Positions 8,125 through 16,587 of a stretch of 64,000 nucleotides of DNA are shown here, one piece after another; within the stretch, counting starts at the first letter, position 1; each line of letters opens with the position of its first letter. This stretch comes from Curtobacterium sp. 9128 (GTDB lineage Bacteria > Actinomycetota > Actinomycetes > Actinomycetales > Microbacteriaceae), in contig NZ_LT576451.1 of NCBI RefSeq assembly GCF_900086645.1, forward strand, positions 3,348,001 to 3,412,000, read 5' to 3'. The translations under genes were made by a program, and so were the position numbers. The notes under the pieces were generated by a model that was not told the DNA's origin, did not search any database, and saw nothing but the letters and a program-made list of their open reading frames with translations.

Positions 8125-9341
8125 GGCCGTGCTCCTGCGTAGGTGTCGAGCGCCGCGTCAACGCCGCCGCCCTGCGGTACGGAGAACCCGCCGCGACGGA
8201 GCGATTGCTCCAGTGCCGAGAGCGTCGTCACGACGGCGTCCTTGCGGGCGTTGTAGCCCATCGTCCCGATGCGCCAGACCTTGCCGTGCAGGGGACCGAA
8301 CGACGTGCCGATCTCGATGCCGTGGTCCTCGAGCAGCGACGCCCGCACGGCGTCGCCCTCGACCTCGGACGGGATCGAGACCGCGACGACGTTGTGCATC
8401 TTGTGCGCGACGTCGCCGAACACCTCGAGCCCGAGGGCTTCCACCCCGGCGAGCATCGCGCGCCCGGCCAGCTCGTGCCGTGCGACGACGGCGTCGCGTC
8501 CTTCTTCGAGCAGGATGCGCGCGCACTCGTTCGCGGCGTACAGCATCGACGCTGCCTCGGTGTGGTGGTTCAGGCGCCGGGGGCCCCAGTAGTCGAGGAT
8601 CATCGCGAGGTCGAGGTAGTTCGACCGGATCGGCTCGTCGGAGACCTCGTCGCCGGGTTCGCGGATGCCGGCCTCGACGCTGCGGCGACCGTCGAGGACC
8701 GACACGGCGCGCGGCGACAGGGTGAGCGGTGCGCTGCCGGATGGCCCGCCGAGGCACTTCTGCAGCCCGGCGCTGACGGCGTCGATGCCCCACGCGTCCA
8801 CCTCGAGCGGGTTGCCGCCGATGGTCGCGGTGGCGTCGGTGTAGAACAGCACGCCGTGCCGGTCGCAGATCGCCCCGAGCTCGTCGAGCGGCTGGTTCAT
8901 CGTCGTCGAGGTGTCACCCTGCACGATCGCGAGGACCTTCGGCTTCGTGCGCACGATCGCGTCCTCGATCACCGAGGTCGGGAACACCTGGCCCCACTCG
9001 GTCTCGATCGTGTGGACGTCTGCCCCAGCGCGCCCGGCGATCTCCGCGAGCAGGTGTCCGAAGCGACCGAACACCGGCACGAGCACGCGGTCCCCCGGCG
9101 CGAGCAGGGACACGAGCGCGGCTTCGATGCCGGCGCGCGAGGTGCCGTCGACGAGCACGGTCGCGTCGTTGACGGTGCCGAACACCTGCCGGTACAGCGC
9201 CTGTGTGTCGTTCATCGCGGACGTCATCCACGGGTCGTACTGCCCGACGAGCGGGGTGGACAGGGCACGCAGCACACGCGGGTCGGCGTTGATCGGCCCC
9301 GGCCCCATGAGGAGTCGAGCGGGCGGGTTCACTGGCAGCAT
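8121..9341 (-). CDS. pucG: ureidoglycine-glyoxylate aminotransferase, PucG-type PLP enzyme
   Basis: A class V (fold type I) aminotransferase of 406 residues, closest in pattern to PucG and alanine-glyoxylate aminotransferases. Seen: the N-terminal MGPGPINADPRVLRAL, the VDGTSRAGIEAAL cofactor-phosphate region, YTDATATIGG with the PLP Asp, and the Schiff-base lysine in GLQKCLGGPSG. In PucG-containing ureide pathways it moves the amino group of ureidoglycine to glyoxylate, giving oxalurate and glycine. The start is fixed by GGAGG five nt before ATG. It lies 40 nt after the amidase and overlaps the allantoate amidohydrolase by four nt. Its place directly after the enzyme that makes ureidoglycine supports the reaction. 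Confidence 0.82.
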   Translation of the reverse strand: MLPVNPPARLLMGPGPINADPRVLRALSTPLVGQYDPWMTSAMNDTQALYRQVFGTVNDATVLVDGTSRAGIEAALVSLLAPGDRVLVPVFGRFGHLLAEIAGRAGADVHTIETEWGQVFPTSVIEDAIVRTKPKVLAIVQGDTSTTMNQPLDELGAICDRHGVLFYTDATATIGGNPLEVDAWGIDAVSAGLQKCLGGPSGSAPLTLSPRAVSVLDGRRSVEAGIREPGDEVSDEPIRSNYLDLAMILDYWGPRRLNHHTEAASMLYAANECARILLEEGRDAVVARHELAGRAMLAGVEALGLEVFGDVAHKMHNVVAVSIPSEVEGDAVRASLLEDHGIEIGTSFGPLHGKVWRIGTMGYNARKDAVVTTLSALEQSLRRGGFSVPQGGGVDAALDTYAGARP

Positions 9342-9381
9342 CGGTACCTCCGTTCCGTTCACGAGCATATCGGAACGATCG

Positions 9382-10920
9382 TTACGGCAGTGTTTCAGGG
9401 CGGGGGTTGCAGAGCAGGGTCTCGGCGAGTGCGACGATCGCCCGGTCGGACCCTGCTGGTCCGACGAGGCAGACGCCGACGGGTGCACCGTCGACGGTCA
9501 GGAACGGCGCGCTGACGGCGGGCAGGCCGCCGATCCCGGCCACGGCCGTCATCCGCAGGGTCGCCACCCGGGTCCGCAGCACGGCGTCACCGGTCGCGGT
9601 CCGCAACGGGGCCGGTCCGGGGACGGTCGGGAGGCACAGCACGCCTCCGCCGATCACGTCACGGACGCGGGTGCGCAGCTCCTCGAGCCGCCCACGAGCG
9701 AGCGCTTCGGCCTCCGCCGTGATCGCCGCCGCAGCGGCGAACCGTGCCGCGACGTCCTCGCCGAGGGCTTCCGGATGCGCCTCGATCCAGGCCCCGTCGT
9801 TCCGCCACGCCTCCGCCGCCTGGACCACGCGGAGGGTCTCCGCGAGGTCGTCGAGCGGTGGCAGCTCGATCCGGCGGACGGGACGGCCGGTCCGGTCGAG
9901 CCAGCCCGTGAACGCGGCGGCCGTCGCGGGCTCGGCGGCGTCCAGCAGTGCGTCGCTGACGAGGAGCTCGCCGTCGTCCACCCCGACGCAGGCGCCTGGC
10001 ACGGACACCCCGGCGGCGGCCGCCAGCACCGATGCCGAACGGGCGACCCACCCGACCGTGTCGAAGGACTCCGCGAGCGGCAGGAGACCGTCTCGCGGGA
10101 CACGGTCGTGCGTCGTCCGGAGTCCCCAGAGCCCCTGGTACGACGACGGTACGCGGAGACTGCCCGCCGTGTCCGTGCCGAGCCCGAGGTCCGCGGTGCC
10201 GAGTGCGACGGCCGACGTGGAGCCCGACGTCGATCCACCTCCGATCCGCGTCGGGTCGGCCCCGTTCGGCGGCGACCCGAAGTGCGGGTTGCGGCCGGCG
10301 AGGGCGTAGGCGAACTCGTCCGTCCTGGCGATCCCGGTGACGATCGCGCCGGCGTCGAGCAACGTCTGCACCGCGGACGCCGACACGGTCTCCGGCTGGG
10401 CCGAGCGTTCCCACGTCGGGTTGCCGGCGCCGATGACGTGCCCCTGCACGGCGAAGAGGTCCTTCACGGCCACGCGCACCCCGGCGAGCGGCCCGGCCTC
10501 GGCGCCGCGCACGAGCGGGTCGCCGACGACGCGCCAGACCGACCGGTCGAAGGCCTTCGGTCGACCGGTCACGTGCGCGGTCCGGATCCGCCAGACCCCG
10601 TCGGTGCAGCACCACAGCTGGGTCTGCAGCCCGCGACCACCGCCGGCGAAGTGCGACTCCCCGACGACCAGGACGGTGTCCGGGGCGAGCCGCTGGACGT
10701 CCACGGCGGCGATCGTCCTGCGTGCCACACCGCCACGACCGGACCGGAAGGCGCTGATGGCGTCGTGTCCGCGCAGCAGTCCCGAGTCGTCCCCGCGGAG
10801 CGTCCCACCGCCCGCTTCGAAGAGGTCGTCGAGCACGGCGGTGTCGTCCCGCATCAGGGCGTCCTCGTACGCGGTGAAGGCCCGCTCGAGGCCGTCGGGC
10901 CACGCGCCGTGCACGATCAC
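9382..10920 (-). CDS. AtzH-like (DUF3225) domain fused to amidase-signature hydrolase
   Basis: A 512-residue two-domain protein. Residues about 8-118 form an AtzH-like/DUF3225 NTF2-fold domain (FTAYEDALMRDD, LLRGHDAISAFR, LQTQLWCCTDGVWRIRTAHV). Residues about 135-510 form an amidase-signature domain with the Lys-Ser-Ser triad: Lys153 in VAVKDLF, the cis-serine in GGGSTSGSTSA near 232 and Ser254 in GTDTAGSLRVPS. Known AtzH proteins act on carboxyl-urea compounds, and DUF3225 and amidase genes accompany oxalurate breakdown in Klebsiella-type hpx clusters. Here, beside the aminotransferase that would yield oxalurate, the fusion is a good candidate for an oxalurate- or oxamate-cleaving enzyme. 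This is inference. The GTG start overlaps the upstream stop. Confidence 0.85.
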   Translation of the reverse strand: MIVHGAWPDGLERAFTAYEDALMRDDTAVLDDLFEAGGGTLRGDDSGLLRGHDAISAFRSGRGGVARRTIAAVDVQRLAPDTVLVVGESHFAGGGRGLQTQLWCCTDGVWRIRTAHVTGRPKAFDRSVWRVVGDPLVRGAEAGPLAGVRVAVKDLFAVQGHVIGAGNPTWERSAQPETVSASAVQTLLDAGAIVTGIARTDEFAYALAGRNPHFGSPPNGADPTRIGGGSTSGSTSAVALGTADLGLGTDTAGSLRVPSSYQGLWGLRTTHDRVPRDGLLPLAESFDTVGWVARSASVLAAAAGVSVPGACVGVDDGELLVSDALLDAAEPATAAAFTGWLDRTGRPVRRIELPPLDDLAETLRVVQAAEAWRNDGAWIEAHPEALGEDVAARFAAAAAITAEAEALARGRLEELRTRVRDVIGGGVLCLPTVPGPAPLRTATGDAVLRTRVATLRMTAVAGIGGLPAVSAPFLTVDGAPVGVCLVGPAGSDRAIVALAETLLCNPRPETLP

Positions 10921-11963
10921 GCGCCGACCTCCGCGAAGTCGGCCTTCCGGATGGTGGCGTGTGCGCCGCACACCAGGTCCACGACCTGCGAGATCCGGAA
11001 GTCGGTCGCGGCACTGAGGTACGCGTACGCGATGTGCTCGTCCACGCCCCAGCGTGCCCGGAGCAGGGCGATCGCCGCGCGGACGCAGCGACGGACGGCC
11101 TCGTCGAGGTCCTCGTCCATGCCGGTCGGCACGAGGTACTCGGTCGTCTCGGCGATCGGACCGACGAGTTCGCCGAACCGGTCGAGCGCCGTCCTCCGCT
11201 GCACGAGATCGAGCCGGAGGACCAGCCGGAGCGACGCCTCCATCGCGGTGAGTGCGACCTCGCCGTCCCCCTGCGCGAAGTGCGGGTCGCCGACGTACAC
11301 GCCGGCTCCCGGCACGAACACCGGCAGGTGCAGCGTCGACCCGGCGGTGAGCAGCGCGATGTCGACGTTCCCGCCGTGCGGTCCTGGTGGCACCGAGTGT
11401 GCGCGCTCGTCCGAGTCCGGCGTGACCCCGACGATGCCGGGGAACGGGCGGAGCGGGAACGTGATGGTCCGGGGACCGCCCTCGACGACGGGCAGCCGGC
11501 CGTGGTCGACGCCGTCGCGCCGGACGACGTCCGCGAACACGGACACGGACTCCTCCGCGCGGGGCAGCTCCCCCGGTAGGGCGCCTCGGCCGTGCCGGTT
11601 CGAGATGACCCCGTACGGCACCCGCGGCGTCGCCTCGACGATCGTCACCGAGACGACGTCGCCCGGTTCCGCGCCGGCCACCGCGATCGGTCGGGAGACC
11701 ACGTGCGGGCCGTCGGCGGGGTCGCGCGTCAGGGTCCTGGCGATGTCCACGGCGTCCGCGAGCACGTCGCCGGCGTCCACCCCGTGCCGGCCGAAGTACG
11801 CGAGCGGGTCCTGCCCCTGGTCGGGCAGGATGCCCTCGTGCGAGACGGTGTCGACCGTCACCACGGACCCGGGCACGACGGTCAGCGCTGGTAGGTCCGC
11901 ACGCGACGGCAGCCGCCCCCACAGGACGTCGTCCGGTGTCGACCCGAGTCGCGCCTCAGCCAC
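10917..11963 (-). CDS. acetamidase/formamidase (FmdA_AmdA) family protein
   Basis: A 348-residue member of the FmdA/AmdA family, cytosolic zinc-type amide hydrolases that release ammonia from small amides. Family features include the N-terminal PGSVVTVDTVSHEG, HVVSRPIAVAGAEPGD, PGPHGGNVDI near the centre, the ligand-rich VYVGDPHFAQGDGEV and the late EYLVPTGMDEDLDEA with YAYLSAATDFRISQVVD. Inside a ureide operon the likeliest substrate is a small amide such as oxamate, but formamide or acetamide cannot be excluded. GTG start; the gene overlaps allantoinase by eight nt upstream and the amidase fusion by four nt downstream. Confidence 0.85.
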   Translation of the reverse strand: MAEARLGSTPDDVLWGRLPSRADLPALTVVPGSVVTVDTVSHEGILPDQGQDPLAYFGRHGVDAGDVLADAVDIARTLTRDPADGPHVVSRPIAVAGAEPGDVVSVTIVEATPRVPYGVISNRHGRGALPGELPRAEESVSVFADVVRRDGVDHGRLPVVEGGPRTITFPLRPFPGIVGVTPDSDERAHSVPPGPHGGNVDIALLTAGSTLHLPVFVPGAGVYVGDPHFAQGDGEVALTAMEASLRLVLRLDLVQRRTALDRFGELVGPIAETTEYLVPTGMDEDLDEAVRRCVRAAIALLRARWGVDEHIAYAYLSAATDFRISQVVDLVCGAHATIRKADFAEVGA

Positions 11964-13272
11964 GGGTCACCAGCTGCCCGGCCACGGACGCGGCGGTGAC
12001 CCGCTGCCCGCGCAACCAGGTCTCGGTCACCCGACCCCGAGCCTCCAGGCCGGCGAACGCGGAGACCGGGTTCCGGTGCGCCAGGCCGGCCACCTCGATC
12101 ACCTCGGTGGCGGACGGGTCGAACACGGCGAGGTGGGCGAGCGCGCCCGTCGCGATGCGGCCGCGGTCGGCGAAGCCGGCGAGCGCCGCCGGTCCCGTCG
12201 TGAACCACGGCAGGATCGTCTCGAGCGACAGACCGCGGCGCAGCGCCTCGGTCCAGACCGCGCGGAACCCGACCTGCAGGCCGGCGATCCCGCCCCAGGC
12301 GAGGCCCCAGTCGTCGGTCTTGAGGTCGGCGGTGGACGGCGAGTGGTCGGACACCACCATGTCGATCGTGCCGTCGACGAGGCCCTGCCAGAGCGCGTCG
12401 CGGTTGGCGTCGTCGCGGATCGGCGGGCAGCACTTGAACTCGGTCGCGCCGTCGGGGATGGTCGACGCCTCGAAGGCCAGGTAGTGCGGGCAGGTCTCGA
12501 CCGTGATCCGCACGCCGTCGTCCTTCGCGGCGCGGATCATCGGCAACGCGCCGGCGTCGGACAGGTGCAGGACGTGCACCCGCGCCCCGGTCGCCCGAGC
12601 GCCGTCGATCACCTGGGCGATCGCGGACTCCTCGGCGGCGGCCGGACGGGTCGCGAGGAAGTCCTCGTAGTGGCCGCCGAGCGCCTCGTGCGGGACGAGG
12701 TGTGCTGGGTCCTCGGCGTGCACGATGAGGAGCGCGTCGATGCCTGCGACCTCCTCGATCGCGGCACGGAGCAGTTCCGGTTCGAGGTGCGGGAACTCGT
12801 CGACGCCGGACGGCGCCGTGAAGCACTTGAACCCGAAGACGCCCTGCTGGTGCATCGCGTCGAGGCTCCCGAGACTGTCGGGCACGGCACCGCCCCAGAA
12901 CCCGACGTCGACGGCGACCCGACCCGCGGCGCTCGCGCGCTTCGTGGCGAGTGCCTCGACCGTGGTCGTCGCGGGGATCGAGTTGAGCGGCATGTCGATG
13001 ATCGTCGTCACCCCGCCGAGCGCTGCCGCACGGGTAGCGGACGCGAAGCCCTCCCACTCGGTGCGCCCCGGCTCGTTGACGTGCACGTGCGTGTCGACGA
13101 GCCCGGGGAGCAGCACGTGCCCGTCCGGGACGACCCGCACGTCCGCGTCGGCGGGTGTCGCGGCGTCACCGGGCAGGACGTCCGCGATCCGGCCGTCGCG
13201 CACGATCACCGTGGCCGGCCGGAACGCACCGTCGATCCACGCGCGCTCCGCGCGGAACACGATGCCGGTCAC
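11956..13272 (-). CDS. allB: allantoinase (cyclic amidohydrolase family)
   Basis: Binuclear metal hydrolase of 438 residues that opens the allantoin ring to allantoate. Motifs in order: GHVLLPGLVDTHVHVNEPGR near residue 52 (first metal ligands and the NEPGR pattern of allantoinases and dihydroorotases), GFKCF near 146 with the lysine that is carboxylated in the family, HAEDP near 182, VHVLHLSDA near 239, and VVSDHSPS near 310 with the catalytic Asp. The EWEGFASATRAAALGGVTT text is typical of AllB rather than dihydropyrimidinase. The GTG start overlaps the racemase stop as GTGA. Confidence 0.9.
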   Translation of the reverse strand: MTGIVFRAERAWIDGAFRPATVIVRDGRIADVLPGDAATPADADVRVVPDGHVLLPGLVDTHVHVNEPGRTEWEGFASATRAAALGGVTTIIDMPLNSIPATTTVEALATKRASAAGRVAVDVGFWGGAVPDSLGSLDAMHQQGVFGFKCFTAPSGVDEFPHLEPELLRAAIEEVAGIDALLIVHAEDPAHLVPHEALGGHYEDFLATRPAAAEESAIAQVIDGARATGARVHVLHLSDAGALPMIRAAKDDGVRITVETCPHYLAFEASTIPDGATEFKCCPPIRDDANRDALWQGLVDGTIDMVVSDHSPSTADLKTDDWGLAWGGIAGLQVGFRAVWTEALRRGLSLETILPWFTTGPAALAGFADRGRIATGALAHLAVFDPSATEVIEVAGLAHRNPVSAFAGLEARGRVTETWLRGQRVTAASVAGQLVTRG

Positions 13273-14003
13273 GCGACGGCTCCGAAGTCCTGCAGCAGAC
13301 CGGTGAACTGCTTGCGGGGCGGCGACGCGTACTCGCCGTGCTTGCCCGTCGACAGGCCGAGCCGCACGAGTGACTCGGCGAGCACCGTCGCCGCGGAGAC
13401 CCCGTCGACCACCGGGGCGCCGATCGCCCGCGAGACCTCGGAGCAGAAGTCCGCCATCCCGGCACAGCCGAGCACGACCGCGTCGGCACCGCCGGCGATC
13501 ACCGCCCGGCACTCCTCGACGACGAGCGCACGGGCACCGGACGCGGGGTCGTCGAGCTCGAGCACCGGGACCTCGCACGCACGGATCTCGGTGACGAGGG
13601 GGGCGAACCCGTAGCGGTCCGCGAGCTCGTGCGCCCGACCGACCGTCCGCCCGAGCGTCGTCACGACCCCGAACCGACGACCGAGCATCGCGGCGGCGTG
13701 GAAGCCGGCCTCGGCGATCCCGATCACCGGGCCCGTGGCGAGTTCCCGTGCCGCGTCGAGCCCCGGGTCGCCGAAGCAGGCGACGATGTACGCGTCCACC
13801 CCGTCCGACTCCCCGATCGCGATCTGCTCGAGGAGGCCGGGGACCGCGAGCGCCTCCTCGTAGTGGCTCTCGATCGAGGCGGGCCCCATCGTCGGGTTCA
13901 CCGCCTCGACGATCGTCCCGGGGCCCGCGACGGCCGACGCGGCAGCGCCAACCGTCCGGGTCATCGAGGTGGTGGTGTTCGGGTTGACGACGCGGATGCG
14001 CAT
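13269..14003 (-). CDS. Asp/Glu/hydantoin racemase family protein, probable allantoin racemase
   Basis: A 244-residue cofactor-independent racemase of the Asp/Glu superfamily. The two catalytic cysteines are visible: Cys76 in YIVACFGDPG and Cys180 in VVLGCAGMADF. The N-terminus MRIRVVNPNTTTSMT is characteristic of HyuE/hydantoin racemases. Beside allantoinase, the natural job is probably interconversion of R- and S-allantoin, so that both isomers feed the stereospecific pathway. The start is set by AAGGA upstream of ATG. It follows the permease after an 83-nt gap that contains a short tandem octamer. Confidence 0.88.
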   Translation of the reverse strand: MRIRVVNPNTTTSMTRTVGAAASAVAGPGTIVEAVNPTMGPASIESHYEEALAVPGLLEQIAIGESDGVDAYIVACFGDPGLDAARELATGPVIGIAEAGFHAAAMLGRRFGVVTTLGRTVGRAHELADRYGFAPLVTEIRACEVPVLELDDPASGARALVVEECRAVIAGGADAVVLGCAGMADFCSEVSRAIGAPVVDGVSAATVLAESLVRLGLSTGKHGEYASPPRKQFTGLLQDFGAVA

Positions 14004-14045
14004 CGGGGTCCTTCCGGTGGAGCAGTGGAGCGGGTGGTGCGATTT

Positions 14046-14086
14046 CTCTGCGGTTCTGCGGTTCTGCGGTTCTGTGGTGCTGTGGT
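14046..14086. repeat. tandem octamer in the permease-racemase gap
   Basis: About five units of CTGCGGTT (the first three near perfect, the last two drifting to CTGTGGT) lie immediately after the permease stop codon and before the racemase ribosome site, within the operon. Simple repeats of this kind can change copy number by slippage. In this gap the effect would be on spacing or mRNA structure rather than on a reading frame. Confidence 0.8.
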
Positions 14087-15646
14087 TCAGGCTCGGCCGA
14101 TGGCGGCGCCGTCGTCGACTGTGGGGTCGTCGGCGTCCAGGACCGGCATGCTCGGCCGAGCACGTTCGAGTGCCCAGAAGACAACGAGCCCCAGGCCGCA
14201 GCCGATGAACCAGCTGTAGTTGCTCAGCCACGGCAGGACGCCGAGGGCCGGCGGCAGCACCGCGCTGGCGACCGAGACCACGCCGGTGCCGACGAGCGTC
14301 CAGATGGCGTTCGGGTTGAAGCCCCCGCGGTACCAGTACCGTGCGGCGGTGTCCTTCGTGTACATGTCGTCGACGGCCACGCGCTGCTTCGACACCAGGT
14401 AGTACCCGGCGATGAGGATGCCGAACAACGGGCCGATCAGGGCACCAAGCACGCCGAGCGTGTAGAGGATCGCCTGGTCGTTGCCGTACCAGTTCCACGG
14501 GGTGAGGAGCACGGAGCCGACGGCGGCGATCATGCCGCCCATCCGCCAGCTGATCTTCCGCGGGGCGACGTTCGAGAAGTCGAACGCGGGGCTGATGAAG
14601 TTCGCGACGATGTTGATGCCGACCGTCGCCGTGACGAACGTCAGGCCGCCGAGCAGGATCGCGAACGGGGCGTCGATCGCCTGGACGGTCTCGATCGGGT
14701 CGGTGATGAGCTTGCCGAACACGGGGACGGTCGCGCTGGCGCACAGCACGGTGAGGATCGAGAAGAACAGGAAGTTGACGGGCAGCCCCCACATGTTGCC
14801 GCGCTTGACCGCCTGGAACGACTTGCCGTACCGGGAGAAGTCGCCGAAGTTCAGCATCGGGCCGGAGAAGTAGCTCACCACGATCGCGATCGCCGACAGC
14901 ATCACCGGGATGCTCGCACCGAACGACAGCGGCTCCCCTGCTGAGAGGTTCAGCGAGATGTTCCCGATGCCCGCACGGCTCACCAGGTAGATCGCCAGCG
15001 CGATCATCACCACGTACACCGCCGGGCCGGCCCAGTCGATGAACTTCTTGATCGCCTCCATGCCCATCGAGAACAGGGCCGCCTGCGCCACCCAGAGGAT
15101 CGCGTACGAGATCCACCCGAGCGCCGAGAGGCCGAGGAACGAGTGCTCCAGCAGGCCGGCCGACGCGGGGATGAACTTGAGGAAGATGATGTTGAGCGAC
15201 TGCGCGGCCAGGAACGTCTGCACGCCGTACCAGGCCATCGCGATGAGGCCGCGGATGATGGCGGGGACGTTGGCTCCGAGGACGCCGAACACCGCGCGGT
15301 TGATCACCGGGTACGGGACACCGGTGCGCTGGGACGGCTTCGCCACCAGGTTCGCGAAGACCTGCACCACGAGGATGCCGACGACGAGGGCGATGAGCAC
15401 CTGCCAGCTGGCGATGCCGAGTGCGAAGAGGGAACCGGCGGTGACGTACCCGCCGACCGAGTGCACGTCGGACATCCAGAACGCGAAGATGTTGTAGCTC
15501 GTCCACGACTGCTTGCGGAGCGGAGCGAGGTCCTCGTTGGTGAGGGCGGGGTCGTACCCGGGCTTGATGACGCCGGCGCCGGCGAGGGCATCCGACGTGA
15601 CGGGGGCGTGGGGCGCTGCGACGGGTGCCGCGGTCTCTGTTGCCAT
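14087..15646 (-). CDS. NCS1 family nucleobase/allantoin permease
   Basis: A 519-residue NCS1 (nucleobase:cation symporter-1) transporter with about twelve hydrophobic segments. Family marks are the N-terminal TNEDLAPLRKQSWTSYNIFAFWMSD region, PYPVINRAVFGVLGANVPAI (substrate/cation site helices), SYFSGPMLNFGDFSRYGKS and, near the C-terminus, RYWYRGGFNPNAIW. As first gene of the ureide operon it most likely imports allantoin with a cation; uracil, hydantoin or cytosine are the family alternatives. The start is fixed by GGAGGA four nt before ATG. Its 5-prime region, shared with the divergent SGNH gene, should hold the operon promoter. Confidence 0.9.
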   Translation of the reverse strand: MATETAAPVAAPHAPVTSDALAGAGVIKPGYDPALTNEDLAPLRKQSWTSYNIFAFWMSDVHSVGGYVTAGSLFALGIASWQVLIALVVGILVVQVFANLVAKPSQRTGVPYPVINRAVFGVLGANVPAIIRGLIAMAWYGVQTFLAAQSLNIIFLKFIPASAGLLEHSFLGLSALGWISYAILWVAQAALFSMGMEAIKKFIDWAGPAVYVVMIALAIYLVSRAGIGNISLNLSAGEPLSFGASIPVMLSAIAIVVSYFSGPMLNFGDFSRYGKSFQAVKRGNMWGLPVNFLFFSILTVLCASATVPVFGKLITDPIETVQAIDAPFAILLGGLTFVTATVGINIVANFISPAFDFSNVAPRKISWRMGGMIAAVGSVLLTPWNWYGNDQAILYTLGVLGALIGPLFGILIAGYYLVSKQRVAVDDMYTKDTAARYWYRGGFNPNAIWTLVGTGVVSVASAVLPPALGVLPWLSNYSWFIGCGLGLVVFWALERARPSMPVLDADDPTVDDGAAIGRA

Positions 15647-15729
15647 GGCGTCCTCCGATGGGAGTGGGAAGCGGGGGCGGTGCTTGCTTGTGCAGAAAGC
15701 TACGGACCGCGTTCGTCCCCACCGTTTCC

Positions 15730-15809
15730 CCCGTGTAACGACCGTGTGACGCGACACCGGTCCTGAAACGCCCGTTCCAGCGCCAGGAACCTGCACAGGA
15801 GTGTGCAGG
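15730..15809. promoter_or_regulatory. candidate operator region between ureide operon and SGNH gene
   Basis: The 174-nt divergent gap holds a perfect inverted repeat, CCTGCACA-GGAG-TGTGCAGG (15790-15809), just before the SGNH ribosome site, and an 11-bp direct repeat CCGTGTAACG / CCGTGTGACG (15731-15740 and 15742-15751). A TGTGCAG half-site recurs near 15689. These are the best visible candidates for control of the ureide operon by its RpiR regulator. No convincing -35/-10 pair was recognised. Confidence 0.45.
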
Positions 15810-15820
15810 AAGATGGCGGC

Positions 15821-16576
15821 ATGCATGACGCGATCCGGTACGTCGCCATCGGCGACAGCTTCTCCGAGGGGATCGGCGACGACGGTGCTGTCCCGTTCCC
15901 GGGCTGGACCGGCCGACTCGCGAGCGGCATGGCCCGGGAGCTCGACGCGGACGTCTCCTACGCCAACCTCGCCGTGCGCGGACGGCTGCTCGCCGGGGTC
16001 CTCGACGGGCAGCTCGACGTCGCACTCGCGCTCGACCCGGCGCCGACGCTCATCACGTTCTGCGCGGGCGGCAACGACCTGCTGCGCCCGCGGTTCGACG
16101 TCCGGACGCTCATCGACCCCCTCGAGCGCGCCGCGGCGAAGGTCCGCGACCGGGGCATCCGTCTCGCGCTCCTGAGCCCGGCGGACCCGAGCGCCGGGCT
16201 CCCCCTCGGGCACCTCATCAACTCTCGCGGCGACGCGTGGGCCGATGCCGTCGCCGACCTCGCCGACCGTCACGGCCTGCCCTTCGTCGACGTCTCCCGT
16301 GACCCGCACCTGAAGCGTGCCGAGTTCTGGTCCGCCGACCGGCTGCACATGAACCCGTCCGGACACCAGCGCGTCGCCGAACTCGCCCTGCACGCGATCG
16401 AGGACGGCCCGGCACCGACCGAGCCCGCACCGGCGCGGACCGGACCGAAACGCCTCGCCGAGGAACTCCGCTACTACCGCGAGCACGTCCTGCCCTGGGT
16501 GCAGCGGCGCGTGACCCGGCGGTCGTCGGGCGACGGGCGATCCGCGACGTTCCCGGACTGGACGCCGGTGCGCTAG
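15821..16576 (+). CDS. SGNH/GDSL hydrolase
   Basis: A 251-residue SGNH-fold esterase. The nucleophile block IGDSFSEGIGDD is at residues 11-22, the oxyanion Gly near AVRGRLL, the Asn in CAGGNDLL near residue 82 and the Asp-His pair in SADRLHMNPSGHQRVAE near 170. There is no signal peptide, so it probably acts in the cytosol on an ester or acyl group of unknown identity. AGGAAG ten nt upstream favours the ATG; a GTG six codons earlier (15803) is also in frame. Divergent from the ureide operon and followed by the CPBP gene on the same strand. Confidence 0.88.
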   Translation: MHDAIRYVAIGDSFSEGIGDDGAVPFPGWTGRLASGMARELDADVSYANLAVRGRLLAGVLDGQLDVALALDPAPTLITFCAGGNDLLRPRFDVRTLIDPLERAAAKVRDRGIRLALLSPADPSAGLPLGHLINSRGDAWADAVADLADRHGLPFVDVSRDPHLKRAEFWSADRLHMNPSGHQRVAELALHAIEDGPAPTEPAPARTGPKRLAEELRYYREHVLPWVQRRVTRRSSGDGRSATFPDWTPVR

Positions 16577-16587
16577 GGGCCCACCCG

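Noticed and set aside
8911-13614. A 1567-codon plus-strand reading frame opposite the ureide operon
   Set aside because: It is low-complexity, Arg/Pro/Ala-rich and antisense to five well-recognised genes. Long antisense frames arise in GC-rich codon use.
11956-14184. A single long protein joining racemase-region sequence to allantoinase
   Set aside because: The reading frame is open upstream of allantoinase, but the GTG overlapping the racemase stop gives the normal N-terminus, and the upstream part is a shadow of the racemase gene.
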